Source: Candidatus Bathyarchaeota archaeon RBG_13_52_12
GTDB taxonomy: Archaea; Thermoproteota; Bathyarchaeia; TCS64
Reading direction: 5' to 3'
Length of the DNA stretch: 10,021 nt
Assembly: GCA_001774245.1 (NCBI GenBank)
Contig: MEZF01000071.1
Location: 1 to 10,021 of the forward strand
Shown one piece after another: positions 1 to 6,346 of the stretch (position 1 is its first letter; each line of letters begins with the position of its first letter). The notes under the pieces were generated by a model, which saw only the letters and a program-made list of their open reading frames with translations, was not told the DNA's origin and did not search any database. A program made the translations under genes and the position numbers.

Positions 1-234
1 GAACGCGAGGAGATGTTCATCAGAGCTCTCTGCGGCTTCTCCCACGGCCACGTGGGCCAGGACACCCTTAGGTTAAAACTCGCGGGCCTGGGCATGGGCG
101 AGGACGAGTTCAAGCAGGTTAAGAAGAAGCTCCTCTACTCCGGGGTGATAGGCATCGTCTACGGTAACATCACGTTGGAGGATAAGAGCCTCGGGGAGCG
201 CTTGGCGGTGGGGGCTGAAGGCGGCCGAGCCTAA
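1..234 (+). CDS. 3' end of an unrecognised gene (partial)
   Basis: The reading frame is open from the first base of the window (E-R-E-E precede the first internal Met at 13) to a TAA at 232-234, so this is most likely the C-terminal 77 codons of a longer gene and not a 73-residue protein. The segment is soluble and rich in Gly, Lys and Leu. A helix with clustered lysines (EFKQVKKKLL) is followed by a hydrophobic strand-like stretch (SGVIGIVYGNITL), which would suit a small helix-plus-wing fold, but that is only an impression. I do not recognise the family. It is separated from the padR operon by about 160 nt containing a hairpin and a promoter, so it is probably a separate transcription unit. 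Confidence 0.6.
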   Translation, partial: EREEMFIRALCGFSHGHVGQDTLRLKLAGLGMGEDEFKQVKKKLLYSGVIGIVYGNITLEDKSLGERLAVGAEGGRA

Positions 235-293
235 AGATCCAGATAAGGAAGATGCGTGACACTGTTAAGCCGGCCCAAATATCGGCGGTGGTA

Positions 294-312
294 GTTGGGG
301 CGGTGCCCCAAC
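294..312. repeat. Perfect 8-bp hairpin (GTTGGGGC / GCCCCAAC, 3-nt loop)
   Basis: The arms at 294-301 and 305-312 are exact reverse complements around a GGT loop. It lies 60 nt after the stop of the upstream gene and 24 nt before the TATA box of the padR operon. No U-run follows, so it is not a bacterial-type terminator. It may be a transcript-end or mRNA-stability structure, or a protein-binding palindrome. The structure is seen directly; its role is unknown. Confidence 0.5.
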
Positions 313-335
313 CCTGTTCGATGGTCAGGAATAGG

Positions 336-343
336 TTATATAC
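336..343 (+). promoter_or_regulatory. TATA box of the padR-ABC operon
   Basis: TTATATAC matches the A/T-rich archaeal TATA consensus and stands about 25 nt before the expected start site near 363-367, which leaves a leader of roughly 25-30 nt before the GTG at 393. A weak purine stretch (GGTGGG, 384-389) just before the GTG could serve as a ribosome-binding site. Confidence 0.5.
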
Positions 344-379
344 ATGATAGCTATCTGTATTCGATATCGAATTTCGATA
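340..379. promoter_or_regulatory. Palindromic operator cluster upstream of padR
   Basis: Three symmetric elements are packed between the TATA box and the padR start. ATACA (340-344) and TGTAT (356-360) form an inverted repeat with 11 nt between, enclosing the perfect palindrome GATAGCTATC (346-355). ATTCGATATCGAAT (359-372) is a perfect 14-bp palindrome, and its half-site TTCGATA recurs directly at 373-379. PadR proteins are dimers that usually bind inverted repeats overlapping their own promoters, and this cluster would cover the transcription start. Autorepression relieved by a transported substrate is the natural inference. Confidence 0.55.
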
Positions 380-392
380 ATGTGGTGGGTCT

Positions 393-701
393 GTGGAGGA
401 CAAAATAATACGCAAACTATTCCTCGGTTTCATAAACATCCACATCCTGCATCACGCGCAAAATGACCCGTTTTACGGCTCATGGATGATCGAGGAGCTT
501 GGGAAACACGGATACCGCATTAGCGCGGGCACCCTCTACCCTGTCCTGCATTCCTTGGAGAAAAACGGCCTAATCGTGCCTGATGTCAGGAACGTGGACG
601 GCAAGATCCGGAAATACTACTCCATAACGCCGCTCGGCGAAGAGGCTCTCGCGGAGGGCAGGGCCAAGGCGTACGAGCTGTTCAAGGAAATAAGGGGATA
701 G
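393..701 (+). CDS. PadR-family winged-helix transcriptional regulator
   Basis: A 102-residue protein with the features of the PadR N-terminal winged helix: a helix ILHHAQNDPFYGSWMIEEL (about residues 18-36), the recognition-helix hallmark ISAGTLYPVLHSLEKNGLI (about 43-61), and a wing GKIRKYYSITPLGEEAL. This is the short PadR form, with a single C-terminal helix for dimerisation. The start is a GTG at 393; no in-frame ATG lies between the TATA box and this codon. The stop is 9 nt before the first ABC transporter gene, so the three genes should be co-transcribed. PadR members next to ABC exporters are typically substrate-responsive repressors (LmrR of Lactococcus is the model), and the palindromes just upstream fit autoregulation. 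The family call is firm; the ligand is unknown. Confidence 0.92.
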   Translation: MEDKIIRKLFLGFINIHILHHAQNDPFYGSWMIEELGKHGYRISAGTLYPVLHSLEKNGLIVPDVRNVDGKIRKYYSITPLGEEALAEGRAKAYELFKEIRG

Positions 702-710
702 CTAGCCACC

Positions 711-2453
711 TTGAAGCTGTTCGGCCCGCCCAAAGGAAAGGAGACGCTGTTCCGGTATCTGACCAAGTACATGCCCCAGTTTGTAGTCTCGTCCATCGGG
801 GGCGTCATATACAACACGGCCATCGTTCTGGGCCCCATCTACATGGGCAGGCTGATCGATGCGGCCGGCGGGGCCGAGGGCCAGGTGGTGGTCCTCTCGG
901 CGCTCTACTTCGTGGGCGTCACCGCGTTCTTCCAGTTCGCCCGGTACGTGAAGCGGTGGTACATGCGGGACCAGTTCAACCGTGTGGCCTGCGACCTACG
1001 GCAGACCTTCATCGAGCGTACCCTAGGTCGGAGACTCCCCGACCTGGAGGGCGAGACCGTGGGGGATCTCATGTCCAGAACGGTTGGCGACATCACCGAG
1101 GTGGTGGACACGGTGATGGTGACCTTGAACGAGGGCTGGGACACGTGGCTCCTGATGCTTTCCTACCTCGCGGTGCTGCTCATCTATGATTGGCGGATAA
1201 CCCTAATGGCCTCCATAATGGTGCCCATCACCGTGCTGTTGGCGCAAACAGCGCGGCACATGCTGTACCGCTACTCCTTGTCGGTCAGGAAGATGGCTTC
1301 AGCTTCGAACAGCGGCCTCTACAGGTACCTAGACGGGGTGTCGGTGCTGAGGCTCTTCGGCAGAGAGGAGTCCGAGGCCGGGGGCATAAAGTCGGCGTTC
1401 AGCGACCAGGCCCGGTTCCGAGTGAAGGAGCTTCTGCTGCAACAGGTCCTGCTGCCCGTGTACTCACTCATCGCCGGTCTGGGGATCGTCGTGGTGATAG
1501 CGCTGGGCGGGCAGAAGGTGGCCGTGGGGGACTGGACCGTCGGCACCTTCAACGCGTTCCTGGTCATGTTCATAGCCCTGTCCAACAGGACGCGGGTTGC
1601 GGCCCGCGTCTTTAACCGGTGGCACGGGGCCAGAGCCGCCTGGACCCGGGTACAGGAAAAGATACGGTACCCGGACGCGTTGCTGACGGAAAGTGTGGAC
1701 GACCCGAGGCCTAACTGCAGCAGGCTCGTCGTGGAAGACCTTTCCTTCGGCTACAGCGGAACCCATGTACTGAACAGCGTAAGCTTCAAGGCGAGCAAAG
1801 GCCAGATAATAGGCATAACGGGCCCTGTGGGCTCAGGGAAAACCTCTCTGGCGATGGCGCTGACGGGCCTTTACCCCTATCAGGGAAGCATACGAATCGA
1901 CGGGGTGGAGCTGTCAGAAATCGCCCCCGCCAAGAGGAGCAAGCTGATAGCCTACACCGGCCACGAGCAGTTCCTGTTCTCGATGAGCGTCGAGGAGAAC
2001 ATAGTCTTTGGCTCAGACGGCGGCATGAACGCGGATAGGCTTGACAAAGCCATCCGAGCCTCCGCGTTGAAGGAGGACCTTATGAGCTTCGACGGGGGGC
2101 TCGCTACAACCGTGGGTGAGAAGGGAGTGAGGGTTTCCGGTGGGCAGAGGCAGAGGATAGCCCTGGCCCGCGCCGTCTACTCGGGCTCCGACATACTGAT
2201 CCTCGACGACCCCTTCTCGGCTGTGGACATCGCCACCGAGCAGGAGATACTGAGGCACTTCAGGACCGAGTTCAGAGACAGGGTGGTTGTGCTCTTTACT
2301 CATCGTGTCACGTCCTTCGTGCACGCCGACCGCGTGATCGTGCTGGGTAACGGGAGTATCACTGAGCAGGGAACGCACGAGGAGTTGATGAGGGGCCGCG
2401 GCGTGTATAGCGAGATATTCTCTGCTCAGAAGTTCATGGAGGCCGAGGCATGA
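711..2453 (+). CDS. ABC exporter half-transporter, subunit with degenerate catalytic site
   Basis: 580 residues, the normal size for a fused TM-NBD half-transporter: six membrane helices in about residues 20-300, then a nucleotide-binding domain from about 338. Walker A is GPVGSGKTS (371-379), signature VSGGQ (475-479), Walker B ILILDD (495-500), D-loop SAVD (503-506), H-loop His531. Two positions deviate. The residue after the Walker B Asp, normally the catalytic Glu, is Asp500. The Q-loop reads TGHEQFLF where VPQxxFLF is expected, placing His418 at the usual Gln. Such a degenerate Walker B with an intact signature is known from one half of heterodimeric exporters (TM287/288, BmrCD). The start is TTG at 711, with AGGGGA 10-15 nt upstream. 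The gene overlaps the next one by ATGA. It probably exports lipids, drugs or peptides; the substrate cannot be read. Confidence 0.93.
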   Translation: MKLFGPPKGKETLFRYLTKYMPQFVVSSIGGVIYNTAIVLGPIYMGRLIDAAGGAEGQVVVLSALYFVGVTAFFQFARYVKRWYMRDQFNRVACDLRQTFIERTLGRRLPDLEGETVGDLMSRTVGDITEVVDTVMVTLNEGWDTWLLMLSYLAVLLIYDWRITLMASIMVPITVLLAQTARHMLYRYSLSVRKMASASNSGLYRYLDGVSVLRLFGREESEAGGIKSAFSDQARFRVKELLLQQVLLPVYSLIAGLGIVVVIALGGQKVAVGDWTVGTFNAFLVMFIALSNRTRVAARVFNRWHGARAAWTRVQEKIRYPDALLTESVDDPRPNCSRLVVEDLSFGYSGTHVLNSVSFKASKGQIIGITGPVGSGKTSLAMALTGLYPYQGSIRIDGVELSEIAPAKRSKLIAYTGHEQFLFSMSVEENIVFGSDGGMNADRLDKAIRASALKEDLMSFDGGLATTVGEKGVRVSGGQRQRIALARAVYSGSDILILDDPFSAVDIATEQEILRHFRTEFRDRVVVLFTHRVTSFVHADRVIVLGNGSITEQGTHEELMRGRGVYSEIFSAQKFMEAEA

Positions 2454-4204
2454 GAGAGGGCGGAAAGGGTTTCCTCTGGCAGGCGTTTAGAACGACGTTT
2501 AAAGCTAATTACATTCACGGGCTTCTGGTCATTGTGTCTGTGGTCGCCGGCGCCTTCATCAGCACCTTGCCCTCCCTGATCCTGAGAACCATCGTTGATG
2601 AGTCGCTTCTTATGGGCGGAGGCGGCCTCTGGCTGCTCGCCTTCACATACTTGGGCGCCGTCCTGCTAATAGGGCTCAACGACTTGGCCCGGGAATATGG
2701 CGCCATGGTGTTCGGCCAGAGGATGCTCCTGAACCTGCGGAGCCAGATGCTTAGCTTCCTCCGCGTCCTACCAATATCCTACTACAACAACACGCCCGCT
2801 GGCGAGACCATGGCCCGCTTCACGGCGGACATTGATGCTATCAACTCGCTCTTCTCGGCTGGGCTTGTCACGGCGATAGCCGACCTGTTCAAGATTATCG
2901 GCTTCCTCTCGGCTCTCTTCTTACTATCCAGGCCTCTAGGCGTCGTCGCGATCTGCGCCTTACCGGTGCTGTACATCGTCACCGACTACTTTAGACGCAA
3001 CATATACCAGAAACAGCTAGCTGTGCGTAGAAAGGTGTCGGACATTAACACGGCTATACACGAGATTTACTCGGGCATCAAGGTCATCAAGGTGTACGGC
3101 CGGGAGCGGCGTTTCGCTGAACTCTTTGAGCCCACTCTTGAGAGCCACCGCGTCGCCATGAACGCCAACAGTGTGTACGACGCGTGGTTCCCATGCCTGA
3201 CACAGACCATACGGGCGGTGGTGATAGCCACGGCCCTCTCCATCGGAGCCTCCAACAACCTCACATTTCTGGCTCTGGGTCTTTCTCTCGGCACACTGGC
3301 GGCTGCGGCGGACTTGTTCATAAGGTTGTTTGAGCCTATCGAGGCCATCTCAGGCGAGATGCAGACGGTGCAGCAGGCGATGGCAGGGATAAGCCGTGTG
3401 GAAGCCTTCTTCCAACAAGAAACCGAGAAGAAGGAAAGCACACAGGACGCTGCCGTGCCTTCTGAAAACGTCGAGGTAGTGATCAAGGACATCTTCTTCT
3501 CCTACGGCGGTGGCGACGTGCTACATGGGGCGAGCGTGAGCATACCTGCCGGCTCCAAGGCAGCGATAGCGGGGCGGACCGGCTCAGGTAAAACCACTCT
3601 CATGAACCTGGTCGCCGGCCTGTACCCAGCGAAGAGGGGCCACGTTAAAGTCGGCGGCCTCGACCCCCACACGCTGCCCCCGGACCAGAGGAGGAGGCTT
3701 GTGGGCATCGTGCCCCAGACCGTGCACATCTTCAACGCAAGCGTACACGAGAACGTGACCTTACGCGATGACAGAATAAACCACGTAAAGGTACAAGAAG
3801 CGCTGGAGACGGTGGGCCTCTGGCCCACCATTCAGCATCTCCCCCAGGGCGTGGACACCCAGCTCGGGGAGGGCGCCCAGCAGCTCTCCCACGGCCAAAC
3901 CCAGCTCCTCTCTCTTGCCCGGGCCATCGTTACCGACCCGCCTCTACTGTTACTGGATGAGCTCACCTCCGGCCTGGACACCCTGACTGAGAGGCAGGTG
4001 CTAGCCGCCATAAGAGGCATCAGCGAGAAAAGGACGATCCTAACCATTAGCCACAGGCTCAGCGGGATAATCGACGCCGACATGGTGCACATCATGGAGG
4101 GGGGTAAGATTGTGGAGAGTGGTAGGCCCGAGGCCCTGGCGCAGAGAGAGGGATGGTACTCTATCTACAAGCGCCTCGAGGACAGAGGCTGGAGAATCTC
4201 TTAG
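2450..4204 (+). CDS. ABC exporter half-transporter, subunit with intact catalytic Glu and degenerate signature
   Basis: 584 residues: six TM helices in about residues 20-300 and an NBD from about 342. Walker A is GRTGSGKTT (375-383), the Q-loop Gln is Gln423 (IVPQTVHIF), Walker B LLLLDE has Asp503 and the catalytic Glu504, the D-loop is SGLD and the H-loop is His535 (ISHRLSG). The signature is LSHGQ (479-483), with His481 replacing a glycine. This complements the upstream subunit: pairing the two gives one competent ATP site (Walker A/B and His here, VSGGQ from the partner) and one degenerate site (Asp500 from the partner, LSHGQ here). The ATG at 2450 overlaps the preceding stop as ATGA, so translation is probably coupled and subunit ratio fixed. 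The stop at 4202-4204 directly abuts transposase and other coding debris on the opposite strand. Confidence 0.93.
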   Translation: MREGGKGFLWQAFRTTFKANYIHGLLVIVSVVAGAFISTLPSLILRTIVDESLLMGGGGLWLLAFTYLGAVLLIGLNDLAREYGAMVFGQRMLLNLRSQMLSFLRVLPISYYNNTPAGETMARFTADIDAINSLFSAGLVTAIADLFKIIGFLSALFLLSRPLGVVAICALPVLYIVTDYFRRNIYQKQLAVRRKVSDINTAIHEIYSGIKVIKVYGRERRFAELFEPTLESHRVAMNANSVYDAWFPCLTQTIRAVVIATALSIGASNNLTFLALGLSLGTLAAAADLFIRLFEPIEAISGEMQTVQQAMAGISRVEAFFQQETEKKESTQDAAVPSENVEVVIKDIFFSYGGGDVLHGASVSIPAGSKAAIAGRTGSGKTTLMNLVAGLYPAKRGHVKVGGLDPHTLPPDQRRRLVGIVPQTVHIFNASVHENVTLRDDRINHVKVQEALETVGLWPTIQHLPQGVDTQLGEGAQQLSHGQTQLLSLARAIVTDPPLLLLDELTSGLDTLTERQVLAAIRGISEKRTILTISHRLSGIIDADMVHIMEGGKIVESGRPEALAQREGWYSIYKRLEDRGWRIS

Positions 4205-4374
4205 TACTGTGGAGGTTCAAGGGTAGGAGGTTCAGCTCTTCCTTCAATGTGTTCAACACGACGTGGGTTTCGTTCGCACCACGTGGGGCATCTTGATGTC
4301 TTGGTGACGTTCTTATGTTTTGTCATCCTGTCCACCACCTCCAGCATCGTCCCGTCCGAGACAATGATTTCGGG
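4201..4374 (-). other. Unrecognised coding remnant, minus strand
   Basis: Beyond the transposase remnant the minus strand still looks coding but in broken frames. One frame is open from 4374 to a TAA at 4201-4203 and contains IVSDGTMLEVVDRMTKHKN near its start. A second frame, from about 4277, reads ETHVVLNTLKEELNLLPLNL. Both have ordinary protein-like composition and would join by one frameshift. They do not resemble the section of an IS5 transposase that should follow, so they may be a different damaged gene or too diverged to place. The remnant overlaps the last codon of the ABC gene on the other strand. No intact product is expected. Confidence 0.35.
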
Positions 4375-4813
4375 TTATGGCCGTCAACTCGTAGCCTATC
4401 CGCTCGTATTCCAGCTGTCTCTGCACCTCAGCCCAGACCTGCCTTTCATTTGCCGGTCTAGGCCAGACGGTCCCGAGAGAGACAGATGGTAGTGCCATCA
4501 GGCACCCAGTCAGAGCACACAAGGAGCCGAAGAAGGCTAGGCGGTCCATGCCCTGGCGCTCCGCCTCCTCTTAGCTGAACCCATGCCACTCCTGGGGCAC
4601 CAGCACCTTCACCATCACCACATCATTGAGGTTGGGCCTGCCACCTTTCTCGGTGTCGTTCAGGTAGAGATCACCGATTTTTAGTCTGAAAGCCTCTCAG
4701 TCTATTTGCTGGTAGACCTTGGCTAGCCTATCGCTAAGTTGGGCGAGTTTACGGTATTCTTGCTGGAGGAGGTACTTGCCGAAGTATTCCCTGGAGTTAT
4801 TCGGCTGCCTTGA
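4313..4813 (-). pseudogene. Decayed IS5-type transposase, N-terminal part
   Basis: Read on the minus strand from about 4813, one frame gives a continuous protein-like sequence interrupted by a TGA (4697-4699, where a Trp is expected after VYQQID) and a TAA (4571-4573). It contains LKIGDLYLNDTEKGGRPNLN, DVVMVKVLVPQEWHGFS, EEAERQ, MDRLAFFG and later RQVWAEVQRQLE, matching the N-terminal domain (DUF772 type) of IS5-group transposases. A stretch in a neighbouring frame, PDGTTICLSRDRLA followed by a stop and TGK, restores the expected PDGTTIW-F-RDRLAETGK segment, so frameshifts are present too. The catalytic DDE half is absent and I found no terminal inverted repeats. This is a dead insertion at the border between the GC-rich ABC operon and the AT-rich secreted-protein cassette. 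Confidence 0.75.
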
Positions 4814-4863
4814 TCTTTACTGAAAACCGAGGGGGACAAAATGTCAGTTATTCGCAATTCCCG

Positions 4864-4875
4864 TTAATTTTAAAT
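4864..4875 (+). promoter_or_regulatory. TATA box of the membrane-bound regulator gene
   Basis: TTAATTTTAAAT lies 29 nt before the ATG at 4904 and shares the TTAATTT core with the box of the second secreted-protein gene. It leaves room for a start site near 4895-4900 and a nearly leaderless mRNA. An ATG at 4877 would sit only a few bases from this box and could not be in the transcript. A small inverted repeat, GACA-AAA-TGTC, lies upstream at 4835-4845. Confidence 0.45.
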
Positions 4876-4903
4876 CATGATAAATATTATAAATATCTGC
4901 AAT

Positions 4904-5431
4904 ATGCGGCTAAATAAAAACCCTCTTTCGATAATTATAATATCCTTACTTATTTCTATCGGAGTAACCCTGTTATTAATATATCTAGAAATAAAAAGAA
5001 TCAGTTCAAGTGACCTTGAGTTAAGATTTCCAATCAACACTTTCCAACTTATTCTTTTTCTTTCGCGTCCTATACTTCTTATGACTCCATTTCTTTTAGT
5101 CTTGACTATAGTTGGGGCTTATATTCTTACACGGTTATGGATGCGTGACGTTGTGATTCAAGTAATAACTCAAGAGATTTTTAAAAATAGTGGACCCCTG
5201 AGAATAGCTAAACGCCTAGAGGGTGATGAGAAGCTGGTATTTTATAAGATACTTCAACAGGGAGGCGAAGTTTATCAGAATGATCTTACTTTACAACTTA
5301 ATCTCCCAAGGTACAAAGTGACTCGTATTCTCATTAGGTTGGAGAATTTGAAGCTTATTGTCCGAGAGAGACGAGGTATGTCGAAATTGGTTAGACTCAC
5401 GTTCTCACCTGAAGAGATGGAAACTTTTTAA
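4904..5431 (+). CDS. Membrane-anchored winged-helix regulator
   Basis: 175 residues from ATG 4904. Two hydrophobic segments (about 9-29 and 56-78) are followed by a cytoplasmic domain with a MarR-like winged helix at about 106-168: EKLVFYKILQQGGEVYQNDL, LPRYKVTRILIRLENLKLIV, RERRGMSKLVRLTFS. This pattern (QGGEVYQ, recognition helix, RERRG wing) is common in archaeal membrane-associated HTH proteins of the DUF7343 kind. With the N-terminus inside, both the N-terminus and the HTH face the cytoplasm. I chose 4904 over the in-frame ATG at 4877 because of the TATA box position and because MRLNKN gives a basic start before TM1. Its stop is 2 nt before the promoter repeat of the first secreted protein, so it probably controls that promoter, perhaps sensing the envelope. 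Its AT-rich codon use contrasts with the ABC operon. Confidence 0.8.
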   Translation: MRLNKNPLSIIIISLLISIGVTLLLIYLEIKRISSSDLELRFPINTFQLILFLSRPILLMTPFLLVLTIVGAYILTRLWMRDVVIQVITQEIFKNSGPLRIAKRLEGDEKLVFYKILQQGGEVYQNDLTLQLNLPRYKVTRILIRLENLKLIVRERRGMSKLVRLTFSPEEMETF

Positions 5432-5433
5432 AA

Positions 5434-5469
5434 TGTTGCAGTTTGTTGCATTATAATTTTTTAAGCTTG
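5434..5469 (+). promoter_or_regulatory. Promoter with paired TGTTGCA repeats, secreted protein 1
   Basis: TGTTGCA occurs at 5434-5440 and 5444-5450, one helical turn apart, followed after exactly 10 nt by TTAAGCTTG (5461-5469), which overlaps a TATA-like TTTTTTAAG (5456-5464). The ATG is at 5489, so the transcript should be leaderless or nearly so; no Shine-Dalgarno precedes the ATG. The same arrangement, with the same 3-nt and 10-nt spacings, precedes the second secreted-protein gene. The repeats are in the position of an activator site or extended BRE. Confidence 0.7.
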
Positions 5470-5488
5470 TACTTCTGTGTACTGTTAA

Positions 5489-5812
5489 ATGTCTCGAAAA
5501 GGGTTTAGCTTGAAGAGTTTCCTACTGCTTTTAATGATATCAAGTATTAGTGTTGTCTTTGTTTTAGGTGAGGTAATTCCTCAAGGCTGGTGGGATATAT
5601 ACCAATACACGGTTGATATTTCGGGTGGAACTTGTTACTATCGTCGATGTAAACATGAAGGGGCAATTAATGCATACGCATACATTGTATCTTCCACAGG
5701 TAGTGTGGATTTTGATTACCTATGGGATTATCCTTACCTTCACGTCTGGATAACTAATAGAAACTCCTATATGGTCACGGTAAATTGGAAGGCATGTTTT
5801 TACGTTAATTAA
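5489..5812 (+). CDS. Small secreted protein 1 (Cys-containing, Trp/Tyr-rich)
   Basis: 107 residues. A Sec signal peptide is clear: basic MSRKGFSLK, hydrophobic core FLLLLMISSISVVFVLG, likely cleavage near residues 27-28. The mature part (about 80 residues) is rich in Tyr, Trp, Val and Ser and has no further membrane helix, as expected of a small beta-rich secreted protein. It has three cysteines, Cys49, Cys54 and Cys103, so one disulfide plus a free or intermolecular Cys is possible. GAINAYAY (58-65) and the end VWITN...VNWKACFYVN align with GALDAYAA and VTITN...VFWTNYYYMN in the second secreted protein, so the two are paralogs. I recognise no named family. Placement beside a membrane HTH regulator and a MacB/LolCDE-like transporter suggests a bacteriocin-like or signalling protein; that role is inference. 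Confidence 0.82.
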   Translation: MSRKGFSLKSFLLLLMISSISVVFVLGEVIPQGWWDIYQYTVDISGGTCYYRRCKHEGAINAYAYIVSSTGSVDFDYLWDYPYLHVWITNRNSYMVTVNWKACFYVN

Positions 5813-5815
5813 AAA

Positions 5816-5887
5816 ATGTTCATGATAAAATCCTATGCTATATTTCTTGTTAGTATTATAATTGTTTATTATTTTCATCTTACATAA
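5816..5887 (+). CDS. Possible 23-residue hydrophobic peptide
   Basis: Three nucleotides after the stop of secreted protein 1 an ATG opens a 23-codon frame, MFMIKSYAIFLVSIIIVYYF then HLT, ending at TAA 5885-5887. It would be a single membrane helix with one Lys near the start. Small hydrophobic partners occur in some toxin and immunity systems, and the spacing would allow coupled translation. However, AT-rich DNA readily produces such frames by chance and no ribosome-binding site is seen, so this is a weak call. Confidence 0.2.
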   Translation: MFMIKSYAIFLVSIIIVYYFHLT

Positions 5888-6294
5888 TATTATTTCGATA
5901 TGAATTAATGTCCATTGGAGGTCTTTTCATTTAACCTTATAGTAAAACAGAGATAAAATGCATAGTTGAATTAGCCAAAGGTGACATAACGATATATTAT
6001 TGATTAGTCCATATTCCTCTGATGATATGCTCTCTACTTGAGATAATCCGTTTAGAGTAAATAGTGTCGACCTGGTTCAAGGTCAAATTATTTCTAGTAT
6101 GTTGGAAAAGTCGCGATGTGGAATTTATTATCATTATATGTTTGGATAATCCTTGGAGGCGTAGCATAAATAATATCTTATCAATCTATATACATCTATA
6201 GGTAAGATATCCAAGAGATAATATGCATACCTGATAGTAACATTACGTTTATGTTAAAAGTTGCTGAATATAAGGATAGCAGAACATTTAATCT
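5888..6294. other. AT-rich spacer between the two secreted-protein genes
   Basis: About 400 nt with no convincing gene on either strand; stops are frequent in all frames. A 17-codon hydrophobic frame (MWNLLSLYVWIILGGVA, 6116-6169) and a weak inverted repeat (6173-6210) are the only structures noted. I looked for a third copy of the secreted protein (GA-AYA or ITN...W motifs) and for another TGTTGCA pair and found none. The length is unusual beside the otherwise tight gene packing downstream, so an untranslated RNA or a decayed gene is possible. Confidence 0.5.
6173..6210. repeat. Imperfect inverted repeat ATATCTTATC / GGTAAGATAT
   Basis: The arms at 6173-6182 and 6201-6210 pair over 10 positions with one G-T type mismatch, around an 18-nt loop that itself holds two copies of ATCTATA. 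The repeat lies about 135 nt before the second secreted-protein start, too far for a core promoter element. In DNA this AT-rich, chance is a real alternative. Confidence 0.3.
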
Positions 6295-6330
6295 TGCTGC
6301 AAGTTGTTGCAGATTAATTTCTTAAGCTTG
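6295..6330 (+). promoter_or_regulatory. Promoter with paired TGYTGCA repeats, secreted protein 2
   Basis: TGCTGCA (6295-6301) and TGTTGCA (6305-6311) are 10 nt apart, and TTAAGCTTG (6322-6330) begins 10 nt after the second copy; TTAATTTC fills the TATA-proximal space. The ATG follows at 6347, so the mRNA is probably leaderless. Spacing is identical to that upstream of secreted protein 1, although the surrounding intergenic DNA is not alike, which argues that these bases are under selection. Confidence 0.7.
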
Positions 6331-6346
6331 AGCATTGAAGTAACTA

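Noticed and set aside
294..312. Bacterial-type intrinsic terminator
   Set aside because: The hairpin is perfect but no U-run follows, and other signals in the window are archaeal, so it is listed only as a hairpin.
1190..1615. Plus-strand frame of 141 codons inside ABC subunit 1, and the antisense frames over both ABC genes
   Set aside because: They are shadows of GC-rich coding sequence; the ABC frames carry all conserved motifs.
4247..4492. Plus-strand frame in the gap after the ABC operon
   Set aside because: It lies opposite the transposase remnant, whose minus-strand frame gives recognisable family motifs; the plus-strand reading does not.
4877..4903. Upstream ATG start of the membrane HTH gene
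   Set aside because: It lies only 1 nt after the probable TATA box, so it would be upstream of the transcript start; the ATG at 4904 fits the promoter and a basic N-terminus before TM1.
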